DNA from: Planctomycetota bacterium
Lineage (GTDB): Bacteria > Planctomycetota > Brocadiia > Brocadiales > Brocadiaceae
NCBI GenBank assembly: GCA_016188675.1
Contig: JACPHJ010000126.1
Span: 1 to 64,000 of the forward strand
Length of the DNA: 64,000 bases
Direction of reading: 5' to 3'
The notes beneath the pieces are model-generated. The model saw only the letters and a program-made list of their open reading frames with translations. It did no database searches and had not been told where the DNA came from. Positions 1-8,706 of this stretch are shown piece by piece (the first letter of the stretch is position 1; each line of letters starts with the position of its first letter). Made by a program: the position numbers and the translations under genes.

Positions 1-149
1 GGAACTGAATGAACTATCAACTGGGCTGGTCTATGGAAACCCTGTCAGTTGGGGTTCCGGATGACGAGACTTAAAAAAACTGACTATATACGTAGAAGCC
101 TATGCTGAAATGTCTAGGGACGCGGGTTCAATTCCCGCCGCCTCCACCA
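1..149 (+). ncRNA. ssrA: tmRNA (ssrA), 3' part, cut by window start
   Basis: The sequence ends in a tRNA-like T-arm and acceptor (GCGGGTTCAATTCCCGC followed by CCTCCACCA), with the CCA encoded and ending at 149. Just upstream, ACGTAGAAGCCTATGC resembles the conserved 3' segment of tmRNA that follows the last pseudoknot. The 5' half, including the tag reading frame, lies outside the window. tmRNA rescues stalled ribosomes by adding a degradation tag. The next gene, on the opposite strand, encodes a CCA-adding enzyme, but the CCA here is already encoded, so the adjacency need not be functional. Confidence 0.93.
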
Positions 150-201
150 TTTCAAGATTATTATTCAAATACGAACACTTGTGGTTTTGACGAAAAATTT
201 G

Positions 202-1539
202 TCATGTTTTCACTTGATAAATTAATGTTTTAACCTTTTCAATAGCGGCCTCTTTAGTGTTTAAATTGCCTTCCAGTTGTTCATCCTCAATCTTAGTTAA
301 AATATCCTTAAATACAGGGCCTGGTTTTAGTCCCATTGCGATGAGGTCGTGACCTGTGATAAGGGGCTTGGGTTTGACCTCTTCGTAAGGCAGTTTACTG
401 AACATCTCCTGGCAGTAGCGATAGTCAGATAGGTCGCCGCTGCTGGCAAGGGCATCGGTTCTGCATAATTCTGCCAGTTCCTGGTAGCCATCCTCTGCAA
501 ATAGCCTTTTCAGTTTGCTCAGCCGCATCTTTTGGGCATCCTTAAAATACAGGTGTTTTAAAACGAGCCAGACAATGCGATCCTTTTCGGCATTAGATGT
601 CTTTAGCCGATCACATATCCTGGCCGTCATATCAGCGCCCACCTTTTCGTGCAAATTAAACCTAATTCGATCAGACTCCTCAAAGGTAACCGTCTTCCCT
701 ATATCGTGCAACAGTACCCCCATTGCTAACGTCCATGAAGGTCTTTCCATCCCCTGTTCAGGGACAGGTGCAAGCTTTGATAGACACAATAGGGTATGTA
801 CAAAGACGTCCCCCTCAGGGTGAAAGTTTTCAGGCTGTCGTACTCCTTTCATATTGGATACCTCTGGTAATATTTCTTGTAACAGATGGAGTTCATCCAG
901 GAGTTTTATGCCGACATGTGGGTTTGTACCCGTTAATATCTTTTCCAGTTCTTCCCGTATACGTTCGGCGCTGACCGCATGAATATCCCGGGCAAGTTGA
1001 ATAATCGCCCGTCGTGTATCTTCATGGATGGGAAAATTAAAACGGCATGCAAAACGTGCGGCTCGTATCATACGCAGCTTGTCCTCTGTAAATCGTTCGA
1101 CGGGATTACCGATCGTACGGATAATACCTTTAGAAATGTCCTCCTGTCCGCCAACATAATCGAGAATCTCATTCTTTTCCGGATCATAGAGCAGACCATT
1201 GATGGTGAAATCTCGGCGTTTTACATCATCTTCCGGGGTGCTAAAGTTTACATAATCAGGGTGACGTCCATCGCTGTATGAGCCTTCCGTACGGAAGGTA
1301 GCCACCTCGAAGTTGTGACCATCTTTGACAACGATGACTACGCCAAACTGCACACCAACAGGGATGGTTATCTCAAAGAGATTTATGATATCCTGGGGGA
1401 GGGCATTGGTGGCAATATCATAATCAGCGGATTCCTTTCCCATAATCATATCGCGCACACACCCGCCGGCAAAGAAGGCTTTATAGCCGTGTTTTTTCAG
1501 GGTTTTTACGATTTCCAGGGCGTTTTGTCTAACTTTCAT
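202..1539 (-). CDS. cca: CCA tRNA nucleotidyltransferase / poly(A) polymerase family
   Basis: A 445-aa protein of the class II nucleotidyltransferase family that adds or repairs the 3' CCA of tRNAs. Visible motifs, N to C: the Gly-rich loop AGGCVRD near residue 25, the catalytic DYD (SADYDIAT) near 40, RRDFTINGL near 108, RMIRAARFA near 157 that belongs to the head/neck nucleotide-binding region, and an HD-domain motif LLHDIGK near 277. Its length and its C-terminal HD domain fit bacterial CCA-adding or A-adding enzymes. Whether it adds the whole CCA or only A or CC cannot be told from motifs alone. It is convergent with tmRNA, with about 50 bases between them. Confidence 0.92.
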   Translation of the reverse strand: MKVRQNALEIVKTLKKHGYKAFFAGGCVRDMIMGKESADYDIATNALPQDIINLFEITIPVGVQFGVVIVVKDGHNFEVATFRTEGSYSDGRHPDYVNFSTPEDDVKRRDFTINGLLYDPEKNEILDYVGGQEDISKGIIRTIGNPVERFTEDKLRMIRAARFACRFNFPIHEDTRRAIIQLARDIHAVSAERIREELEKILTGTNPHVGIKLLDELHLLQEILPEVSNMKGVRQPENFHPEGDVFVHTLLCLSKLAPVPEQGMERPSWTLAMGVLLHDIGKTVTFEESDRIRFNLHEKVGADMTARICDRLKTSNAEKDRIVWLVLKHLYFKDAQKMRLSKLKRLFAEDGYQELAELCRTDALASSGDLSDYRYCQEMFSKLPYEEVKPKPLITGHDLIAMGLKPGPVFKDILTKIEDEQLEGNLNTKEAAIEKVKTLIYQVKT

Positions 1540-1559
1540 TCCGTTTTCTTTTTATAGTC

Positions 1560-1763
1560 TTAGAATTTTCCATCTTTCTGTTTGATCTGCAGGAGGGGAA
1601 GAAGAATTTCCCGCCAGTCTTCGACTGCGCCGTTCACACCGCCAATTTCAAGCCCGTCCTCACCATAGTAAATTTCTATCTTCTCATCACAGCATCCGCA
1701 TTTGAGCAGATATCGTGGTGATTTTCTGCAGGTGCCTTTCCTGTGGAGTGAAATGTTAGCAGG
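1560..1763 (-). pseudogene. small Cys-containing ORF lacking a start codon
   Basis: An open frame of about 67 codons that reads like protein: a KCGCCDEKIEIYYGEDG segment, then a hydrophilic stretch ending in EDWREILLPLL, Lys-rich at the end. It has no ATG, GTG or TTG start. Its frame is bounded upstream by the TGA stop of the antitoxin gene at 1764-1766, so both lie in the same frame. The simplest reading is that the 5' end of a small resident gene was cut off when the antitoxin/restriction block was inserted. An unusual start codon is the alternative. I recognise no family. Confidence 0.4.
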
Positions 1764-2042
1764 TCAACTTTTTGCCTCTATTAGCTTACCGTTAACAAAT
1801 TTATGAATTATGCTGGAAACATATGTCTGATAGGGCAAACCCTCGGCTACTGCTTTTCTCTGCAATTCATTTAAGTCTCTTTCGGAAATCCTGATGTTTA
1901 ATCTTTTATCTTTTTTTAATGTGTTCCGGGCATACTGCATCAACTCTTTTTTTCTTTTAGAAAGGTTTTTTACCGGAACCCATTCTCCTTTTTCAAAACT
2001 GTCGAGGATTTCTTTTTCTTCTTCCGTCAATTTAGTTTTCAT
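1764..2042 (-). CDS. CopG/ribbon-helix-helix family antitoxin, no toxin beside it
   Basis: A 92-aa protein. The N-terminal half is acidic and then Lys-rich (KRKKELMQYARNTLKKDK). The C-terminal half, RLNIRISERDLNELQRKA followed by a short helix to the end, has the look of a ribbon-helix-helix DNA-binding domain of the CopG/BrnA type. Such proteins usually repress their own operon and neutralise a RelE/BrnT-like toxin encoded next door. Here the upstream neighbour on the same strand, 18 bases away, is a restriction endonuclease, and no toxin gene is present. It could be a solitary antitoxin, or it could serve as a regulator of the restriction-modification genes. Confidence 0.75.
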   Translation of the reverse strand: MKTKLTEEEKEILDSFEKGEWVPVKNLSKRKKELMQYARNTLKKDKRLNIRISERDLNELQRKAVAEGLPYQTYVSSIIHKFVNGKLIEAKS

Positions 2043-2060
2043 TGTTTTTGCTTGTCTGAT

Positions 2061-2846
2061 TTACGAGATTACGGTGACTTTTTCGTATAGGGAGGGTAAT
2101 TTGTCCTGCCGTAATCTGAATTTTGTGCCGTGATTGTGACCGGTTCGAGCATCGAAATCTACCAAAATGGTAGCGGATTCAATTGCCTCAAGAAATTTTT
2201 CTAAGCTCAGTTTTTGCAACATCATAATCTTTTCATAGTAGAAATATTCATAAACACCTTCCTTTTTTACTTGAGCCTGAACATAGAAACAATTCAAGAG
2301 CTTTGTTCCAGCTTTGTGAAACAAATCTTCAAATCCCCAATATGGTTGAGGATTCAGTTCACCTAAGCCTACACTTTTTTCTACTGATTTTAGCCATGTG
2401 AAATGTCTTTCCGAAACAGTGGTAGCATCAAAGGAAATCAAGACTTTTCTTTCTTGACGATTTATTATGACCATAAAACCCCTGTCACTTCTTGATTGTC
2501 CATGAATTGTCTGGCGGAAGCTCATTTCCGTGTCTTGATATGTCGTACCTGCTTCCTGATGTGACCAGCCATATTTAGGAAGCAGTATTTGAGGAACAAA
2601 TCTTAATGCTCGTGGTGAAGGCTCCATATGAAACAAGGTCGTTAAAGATGTAGTGTTAAGTCTCTGACATTTTAATTCCCACTCGGCAGCGTTTGGTATT
2701 GGCAAATTGTTCTCTTGAATTCCAAGCAAGTCCTCTAAAGTGTTGCCAACTCCACCGGCATTTCCATGCCGTGCACTTTTAATCCAGCCTTTTTCTTTGA
2801 TTTTGATGAGTTCGCGAATTAATTCTTCTTTGGTGTAAGTTTTCAC
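2061..2846 (-). CDS. MvaI/BcnI-family type II restriction endonuclease
   Basis: A 261-aa protein that fits the MvaI/BcnI restriction endonuclease family in length and sequence. Near residue 30 is GNAGGVGNTLEDLLGI, a signature I associate with this family, followed by a PNAAEWELKCQ stretch (about residues 50-60) carrying the E-x-K part of the PD-(D/E)xK nuclease site. The known family members cut CCWGG or CCSGG as monomers. The recognition site here is inferred only from family membership. The start codon overlaps the stop of the upstream methyltransferase by 4 bases (ATGA), so the two genes are translationally coupled and the methylase is made first. Confidence 0.85.
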   Translation of the reverse strand: MKTYTKEELIRELIKIKEKGWIKSARHGNAGGVGNTLEDLLGIQENNLPIPNAAEWELKCQRLNTTSLTTLFHMEPSPRALRFVPQILLPKYGWSHQEAGTTYQDTEMSFRQTIHGQSRSDRGFMVIINRQERKVLISFDATTVSERHFTWLKSVEKSVGLGELNPQPYWGFEDLFHKAGTKLLNCFYVQAQVKKEGVYEYFYYEKIMMLQKLSLEKFLEAIESATILVDFDARTGHNHGTKFRLRQDKLPSLYEKVTVIS

Positions 2847-3721
2847 TTAGGCGGCCTCCAGAAGTCAAGCAGATACTCAAAGGTAACACCCATTGTTATA
2901 TAGTTGCTTGGCCAGCCAAAAATTCCGATTTGATTTACAAGATTGGTTCTATCCCAAATAATTATATTTCTTAATTCGTATCCTCTTTTTCTTAATTCCT
3001 CAATCAAAGAAACATGAATAGTAATCCTTTGGTTCTCCCACCACATATCAGGAACATTTATTACACAGTGACCCTTGTGTTTAAGTAACGGCAATAATGA
3101 TTCATAAATATTACCCATTGCTTGTGTATAACTATCAAGAGCTAAAGTACCTAAATCTCTCTCGTCTTGTGAATATTGTTCTACTTTTCCAAGTTGTTCA
3201 TTATTTCTGAATCGTCTTGATTTATTTTTTCTTTCTCTGTTCAAAAGATTGGCGTATGGTGGCGATGTCCAAATCAAACTTATAGTTTCTTCTTCAAAAT
3301 ATTGATTAATATTTCTTGCTTCATCCTGAATGGCAATTTGAGTTGATGTGTTGAAGAAATTCCCATTTGTTAGTCTTGACTTTGAAAGTTCAATGTATTT
3401 TTCTTGTAAATCAAAACCTACTGCATTTCTATTGCTATCTTGCGCAGCAACAAGAGTCGTTCCGCTTCCAACAAAGGGGTCAACAACAAGTTCTCCCTCA
3501 TGTGTAAAAAGGTCAATAATTTTTCTTGCTAACGAAATGGGAAAGGTTGCGGGGTGTGCTTGCTTGTCTCTTATGTCCCTTTTCTCATAATTAAATTTCC
3601 AAACTCCCAATTGGCTTTTAAGCCACTCTTTCGCGGACATGCAATTAATATTCGTTGGCTTGCAGTTGCAGGTTCTTTTGAAGTCAATATTTAGGAGGTT
3701 CTTTGTTTCTAATGTCTTCAT
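2843..3721 (-). CDS. DNA cytosine-N4 methyltransferase, partner of the MvaI/BcnI-type nuclease
   Basis: A 292-aa DNA methyltransferase. The AdoMet-binding motif I (DPFVGSGTT) is at residues 81-89 and the catalytic motif IV (TSPPY) near 152-156. SPPY is typical of N4-cytosine enzymes, which matches the modification known for MvaI/BcnI systems. Motif X-like sequence (TFPISLARKIIDLF) lies just before motif I, and motif I precedes motif IV, so the order is X-I-IV rather than the beta-class IV-X-I. The gene overlaps the endonuclease by 4 bases. The R-M pair and the antitoxin are AT-rich relative to guaB, which fits recent acquisition. Confidence 0.88.
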   Translation of the reverse strand: MKTLETKNLLNIDFKRTCNCKPTNINCMSAKEWLKSQLGVWKFNYEKRDIRDKQAHPATFPISLARKIIDLFTHEGELVVDPFVGSGTTLVAAQDSNRNAVGFDLQEKYIELSKSRLTNGNFFNTSTQIAIQDEARNINQYFEEETISLIWTSPPYANLLNRERKNKSRRFRNNEQLGKVEQYSQDERDLGTLALDSYTQAMGNIYESLLPLLKHKGHCVINVPDMWWENQRITIHVSLIEELRKRGYELRNIIIWDRTNLVNQIGIFGWPSNYITMGVTFEYLLDFWRPPK

Positions 3722-3925
3722 ATGAAATTATTATATCACAGAAGCAGGGTAAAGAGGTCTTTATTATTTTATATCGCTCGTGACAAGGAACATGGCCTAA
3801 ATTATCATGCTGTTCCTTTTTATGTCTAACAATTATTTATATCTTTATTCTACAATTGTCAGCATAGCGGCCGTCAAATGGAAATTGCCCGCTAAAACCA
3901 CAGGAATTGATACATAATGCCATTA

Positions 3926-5437
3926 CTACCTCCCCCGCAGCAAGCCCAGGTGAGGCTCCTTGAAGGAATAGAGACTGTGGACGGTGCCTTCCGCCTGGGC
4001 GGATGGCGAGCGCATTTCGAAGCGGAGCGTACCTTCATATATTCCCTTATGAAGTTCCTGAACACTTTTATATCCGAGCTCTTGAAATGAATGTAACAAG
4101 CTTTGCATCAGATATTGAACAAGATGGATGACCGATCCTTTATCTACTACCGTACCCGTAACACCCTGCGCAACCTTTATTCTGTCTTCAACGGAGAGAT
4201 ATCTCTTTCCTCCCCCTTTTTCCATGGCTTCGTGGGATGCCATACCCCTGTATTTTTTAACGCGTACGCCGCCTTCATAAAAATATTCTCCCGGAGATTC
4301 GCTGGTGCCGGCAAGTAAGCCGCCCATCATGACGGTGCTTGCGCCTAGAGATATTGCTTTTACGATATGTCCAATATGGGCTATGCCGCCATCCGCTACA
4401 ACCGGGATATTTGCATATTCCCTGGAAAATTTTGCCGTGTGATAAATTGCCGATCCCTGTGCCCTGCCGACAGAAAGGGTATCTTGTGTGATACAGATCG
4501 AACCGCTCCCCATCCCGATGCGAAGGGCGTCAACGCCGGCATCGATCAATGATTTGCACTGTTTGGCTGTAACGACATTTCCTCCGACTACTTCAAGGTG
4601 TGGGTATGTTTTTTTGATGTATCTGATCGTGTTGATTTGGAAGACGGAATCACCCTGGGACGAATCGATTACGATAACGTCCACACCTGCCTTTACCAGC
4701 TCCGCCAGGCGTTCCTTGTCTTCTTCCCGTGTAGAAAGTGCAGCGCCCACGAGCAGTTGTTTGTCCTTGTTTTTAGAAGCGCATGGGAAGTCCTCATTTT
4801 TCAGCAAATCGGTACGACTCATTAGAGATACGAGACGGCCATGTTTGTCAACAAGCGGAAGTTTCCCCTTTTTGCTTTCCTTGAGTATCTTATTCCCTTC
4901 TGCCAGAGAAATTCCGGCTGGCGCTGTAATCAACTGGGTGGTCATCACCTCTTTTAATAATTTGGTTCGGTCTTCCTCAAAATCAATGTCCCTCTTTGTT
5001 ACGATTCCCACAAGTTTCGAGGTTAACGTACCATCCTCGGTAATGGGAATACCTGAAAAACCATACGTTTCTTTGAAAATATCGACGTCACGAATAGTAT
5101 GGTTTGGGCTGAGCACCACAGGCTCGGTGATAAATCCATTTTCGAATCTTTTGACACGGCGCACTTCTTTCACCTGTTCCTCAATGGTGTTATTGTAATG
5201 GATAATGCCGATACCCCCCAGCAGCGCCATACAGATAGCCATCTTGGCTTCAGTCACAGTATCCATAGGTGAACTGACCAGTGGTCTTTTGATCTTTATA
5301 TTACGGGTAAGGTTGGTTTCGAGGGTGATTGCATCAAGCGCAAAATCGATGTGGCCCGGCAGCAGGATAAAATCATTATAGGTGATCCCCCCTTGTCCTT
5401 CAAAAAATGTCTTCGCATCCAGTCCGTTGGGTGACAT
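3926..5437 (-). CDS. guaB: inosine-5'-monophosphate dehydrogenase
   Basis: A 503-aa IMP dehydrogenase, which converts IMP to XMP with NAD+ in guanine nucleotide synthesis. The N-terminal barrel segment ([13 protein letters not shown]) is followed by a CBS-domain pair from about residue 100 to 215. The catalytic loop is [10 protein letters not shown] with its active-site Cys, then [12 protein letters not shown] phosphate-binding, [14 protein letters not shown] and the flap region [15 protein letters not shown]. All key parts are present and the length is normal. The gene stands alone. The 200 bases downstream hold nothing I recognise. Confidence 0.95.
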   Translation of the reverse strand: MSPNGLDAKTFFEGQGGITYNDFILLPGHIDFALDAITLETNLTRNIKIKRPLVSSPMDTVTEAKMAICMALLGGIGIIHYNNTIEEQVKEVRRVKRFENGFITEPVVLSPNHTIRDVDIFKETYGFSGIPITEDGTLTSKLVGIVTKRDIDFEEDRTKLLKEVMTTQLITAPAGISLAEGNKILKESKKGKLPLVDKHGRLVSLMSRTDLLKNEDFPCASKNKDKQLLVGAALSTREEDKERLAELVKAGVDVIVIDSSQGDSVFQINTIRYIKKTYPHLEVVGGNVVTAKQCKSLIDAGVDALRIGMGSGSICITQDTLSVGRAQGSAIYHTAKFSREYANIPVVADGGIAHIGHIVKAISLGASTVMMGGLLAGTSESPGEYFYEGGVRVKKYRGMASHEAMEKGGGKRYLSVEDRIKVAQGVTGTVVDKGSVIHLVQYLMQSLLHSFQELGYKSVQELHKGIYEGTLRFEMRSPSAQAEGTVHSLYSFKEPHLGLLRGR

Positions 5438-6376
5438 AACTTTTTTATTACCTCCGATTTTTGTAATCTTTAAACTCTATAATAACTGCCTTGTTTTTCC
5501 CATTTTCATCTACGATGAATATTTCATGTTGTACTTTATACATTTTAATTCTTCACTGTATAAAATTAAAAGCAAATTATAACATCATATAGGGATCAAC
5601 ATCAACTATAATCGCCTTAACTACCTAGTAAATTCAAGGAATTTAAGCATTTGGCACATCTGCGTTACCCCCTCACTGTAGTCAAAATGTAGTCAGGCTC
5701 CAAAACCTGTATCCCGCTCCTTCGTTAATGGAACTGTTCTTGGCTTGCCATTTTTTGATTTCTGCACCACAATCACACGCCGCCACGTTTTATACATTTT
5801 CCGCTCCTTTCCCGTGACCGTCGAATGTGCCTGTTTGACTGCACAAGGCATTATAATTATACCCTCTGACATCATCAAGGATTTTGTTTACAGTCCAACA
5901 CTTCTTTACGGCTTTCTCGTCAATGACATCCAAGCCATCCCTAGCTGCAAAGGAAGTCATATAGCCGATTATGCCATTTTGACATAATATCTTATCACTG
6001 GGAATCCGCACCTTATTTACCTCTCTCGTTACCCCTCTCCTGTGTAAGCGCCATCTAAGAAACTGATCTGCTGAATCATTTCCCATATTTCCCTAAGATA
6101 GTCCTTTTTGAAACTACAATATTGTTCACTTTAAGAACTTTTTTGTATCGTTCTTCTTTGGTGCATGACTATTCTCTCCGAATCGTTAATGAAATAGTGT
6201 CTACCTGTTACCTATAAGAATTTCAGCAGTTAAGGAGAATTATTTATTTTCTTAATGGTTTTTCAATCTCTGGTTTATGCTTTGCAAAGCAAGTTAAAAT
6301 TATAATTGAGCCGTTTCACGTAACTCGTTATTTGTCAGATAAATCGCGCGAAAGAGAAGATTGGAGGTAGATAGAG
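5438..6376. other. gene-poor stretch with decayed recombinase and upstream region of a surface-protein gene
   Basis: About 940 bases between guaB and the first surface-protein gene. On the minus strand are overlapping broken frames, including the integrase-like fragment at 5693-5878. A 98-codon frame at 5790-6086 has no recognisable family and may be the rest of the same decayed element in another frame. The last 290 bases (6087-6376) are AT-rich and carry the ribosome binding site GGAGG at about 6362 for the gene at 6377. I see no convincing sigma-70 promoter and no repeat or RNA gene. Confidence 0.5.
5693..5878 (-). pseudogene. tyrosine recombinase/integrase fragment
   Basis: A 61-codon frame. 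It contains RRVIVVQKSKNGKPRTVPL, which matches the beta-hairpin segment of phage-type tyrosine recombinases after the first catalytic Arg (typical form: R-x-I-x-V-x-x-(T/S)-K-N-G-K-P-R-x-V-P-L). The catalytic Arg, His and Tyr residues that would lie on either side are absent, so this is at most a relic of an integrase. A longer frame in another phase overlaps it upstream, consistent with frameshift decay. It hints that the stretch before the surface-protein genes was once a site-specific integration point. Confidence 0.45.
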
Positions 6377-7957
6377 ATGAAAATGAACATTTTTGTTACG
6401 CTGTTGTTCTTAGTGGCAGTTTCTATTTGCTTGTTATCTGGAAAAGTCAAGGCGGCTGATGTTGAAATAATTTTGGGCGCTTCAAGCGCATTTAATGTCG
6501 TAAGAGGAACGGATGTAAGCTCTGGGACAAAATTATTGTACGTGGGCTCATCAACTGTGAACATCGGAACAACAACACAAAATGTGGCCATGCTTTATGT
6601 AGCAGGTTCCTCCACTTCCAGCAGTGATGCATCACTTAAGGTAAGAAACAGCAGCGGAACCGATGCCCTTTCCGTGAGGAATGACGGCGCCATTCTTATC
6701 GGTACAAACACTTCAACCCTGAATTCCGCATTATACGTGGGTTCTGCTACATCGGGAAGTTTAGGAACAATGACCGCAGGTTTTTTATCTATTGGCACAA
6801 TCAGCGCAAACACAAGTCTCCACGGTACAACAACGGTGCATTTCCTTTCTGATATATTTACAAATGGCACAATTACGGCAACAAAGTTTTCTGGAGATGG
6901 TTCTGTGTTAAGTGGAATAACTGCAACTTCCTTATCAAGTAGTAGTAGTATAAATATTACAGGGACAATAAGTGCAGGTTCGACCACGGTATCGGTATTA
7001 ACGACAACGGGGTCAGCAACTGTGACAGGGACGGTAACGGCGGCAGGCGGCTTATTTACTGTGAATGGGAATACGGGTTCAATGACGGCAGCGGTAGTAA
7101 ATACGGCCACAGGAAATATAACTACGTTAACGACAACCAATGCAACCTTTGGATCACTAACGACAACGACATTAACAACAACGGGATCAACGACGGTGAC
7201 AGGCACTTTAACGGCGGCGGGCGGCTTATTTATTGTGAATGGGAACACTGGTTCGATGACGGCATCAAGCCTGGCGTCAACAGGCACATTGACTGCCGCG
7301 ACAACCGGCGGCAATGTCGGCATTGGCACGACGACCCCTGCAACGCTCCTCACCGTGGGCACAACGACGAATATCCTGAACGTCACAAGCACAGGCAGGG
7401 TAGGCATTGGTACTACAACGCCCAGTACGGCGCTGTATGTAACAGGCACGATGACGGCAACCGGGGACATAATTTCAACAAAGAATGGAGTTGTTAAACT
7501 TGAGTCGCCACCAATGGGCGAGATCTATTTTACTGATAATAATACTAATACAACAATAACAACTGCTACTGTATATTATAAGGTTGCCGGAGTCACAACA
7601 TTTGATTCTAATTCCATGCAATTTGGTACAAGCAACACAAATAATAGATTAGTTTACACAGGCACAGCGACAAAAACATTTCATGTGGCTATGACAGCTT
7701 CATATACTTCTAATGCTGCTAATACTATAGGGCTTATTATCGCAAAGAATGGGACAACCACCGGGATGGAGAAGAGTATAATAAAAGATACTGTTTCACC
7801 CACTGGTGCACTTGAATCCTCAGCTATTCACGTCATGCCAGTGTTAAATCAAAATGATTACATTGAAGTATTTGTAACTAACGTAACTGATACAAACGCA
7901 GTGACAGTGCAAACTCTAAATATGTTTGCTATGGGTATGTCCAGTGGGAATGATTAA
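6377..7957 (+). CDS. secreted Thr/Ser/Gly-rich repeat protein with VGIGTTTP motifs, tail-fibre-like
   Basis: A 526-aa protein with a clear signal peptide (MKMNIFVTLLFLVAVSICLL, cleavage near KVKA-AD). Most of the chain is low-complexity beta-repeat sequence rich in Thr, Ser, Gly and Val. It contains NVGIGTTTP and RVGIGTTTP near residues 315-355, a motif common in fibre-like tail and surface proteins. A DNA-level tandem duplication is visible: 7008-7090 and 7179-7263 are nearly identical. The last 150 residues look like a compact beta-jelly-roll head. The ribosome binding site GGAGG is well placed. A cell-surface or extracellular fibre role is inferred; the export route after Sec is unknown. 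The next gene begins 27 bases downstream. Confidence 0.7.
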   Translation: MKMNIFVTLLFLVAVSICLLSGKVKAADVEIILGASSAFNVVRGTDVSSGTKLLYVGSSTVNIGTTTQNVAMLYVAGSSTSSSDASLKVRNSSGTDALSVRNDGAILIGTNTSTLNSALYVGSATSGSLGTMTAGFLSIGTISANTSLHGTTTVHFLSDIFTNGTITATKFSGDGSVLSGITATSLSSSSSINITGTISAGSTTVSVLTTTGSATVTGTVTAAGGLFTVNGNTGSMTAAVVNTATGNITTLTTTNATFGSLTTTTLTTTGSTTVTGTLTAAGGLFIVNGNTGSMTASSLASTGTLTAATTGGNVGIGTTTPATLLTVGTTTNILNVTSTGRVGIGTTTPSTALYVTGTMTATGDIISTKNGVVKLESPPMGEIYFTDNNTNTTITTATVYYKVAGVTTFDSNSMQFGTSNTNNRLVYTGTATKTFHVAMTASYTSNAANTIGLIIAKNGTTTGMEKSIIKDTVSPTGALESSAIHVMPVLNQNDYIEVFVTNVTDTNAVTVQTLNMFAMGMSSGND

Positions 7958-7983
7958 TAATATTTTATAAAAAAGGCGTTTTA

Positions 7984-8706
7984 ATGTTTCTAAAGATTAT
8001 TGGAATCATATTATTAATTCAGTTCTCCATTCAGAATATGCAGGTGGGGGCAGTTGAATTCAACATTCCTTCGTCTGCTACCGTTAATCTCAATACAGCA
8101 ACCTTAAATGCGCCGGGGACTGTCACCGTTGCAGGTTCGGGAACATTGCAATCCTCTACGGGCACGATTACTGTCAGCGAGAATGGCAACTGGTCAAACT
8201 CAGGCACATTTACCCCGGGCAATAGTACCGTTGAGTTTGCAGGGACGTCTCATGCCATTAATGGGTCGGCTACCTTTTACAATTTAAAATGTACCGTTGC
8301 CGGAGGTCAGCTTACCTTTGAGGCAAATAAGACACAAGCCGTTACCTTTACTCTGACATTGTCGGGGGCGTCGGGGAATTTCCTTCGTTTAAGAAGCTCC
8401 ACTGACGGGACTCAATGGAGCATAAATCCGCAAGGAACGTGGTCTGTTGATTTTCTTGACGTAAAGGATTCCAATAATTTAAGTAGTACCAGTATTTCCG
8501 TAGTCAGTTGGACTGACAGTGGTAATAACACCGCCTGGTCAACCGCTGGAGGAGGAGGCGGCGGAGGCGGCGGTGGAGGCGGAGGCGGCGGTGGAGGCGG
8601 TGGAGGCGGTGGAGGCGGTGGAGGCGGTGGAGGTGGTGGAGGTGGTGGAGGTGGTGGAGGTGGTGGAGGTGGTGGAGGTGGTGGAGACGTCGTACATCAC
8701 GGTTAG
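7984..8706 (+). CDS. secreted protein, N-terminal part before the poly-Gly tract (frameshifted)
   Basis: A 240-codon frame starting with a signal peptide (MFLKIIGIILLIQFSIQN, cleavage near VGA-VEF). A beta-rich domain follows (NIPSSATVNLNTATL to SWTDSGNNTAWS), of the kind seen in surface proteins that end in a Gly linker. From codon 189 the frame runs through 46 consecutive Gly codons and then stops after DVVHHG. The stop is probably an artefact of a one-base frame change. The continuing Ig-like domains lie in the next frame from about 8686. I read 7984-10171 as one original gene. It follows the previous surface protein in what is probably one operon. Confidence 0.65.
   Translation: MFLKIIGIILLIQFSIQNMQVGAVEFNIPSSATVNLNTATLNAPGTVTVAGSGTLQSSTGTITVSENGNWSNSGTFTPGNSTVEFAGTSHAINGSATFYNLKCTVAGGQLTFEANKTQAVTFTLTLSGASGNFLRLRSSTDGTQWSINPQGTWSVDFLDVKDSNNLSSTSISVVSWTDSGNNTAWSTAGGGGGGGGGGGGGGGGGGGGGGGGGGGGGGGGGGGGGGGGGGGGGGDVVHHG

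Noticed and set aside
6595-7470. 291-aa minus-strand Val/Pro-rich frame
   Set aside because: Complement of the Thr/Gly-repeat surface protein; a repeat shadow.
8548-8685. Phase-variation switch by change of repeat number
   Set aside because: The repeat units are multiples of three bases, so gain or loss of units cannot change the frame. Only an off-unit indel could.
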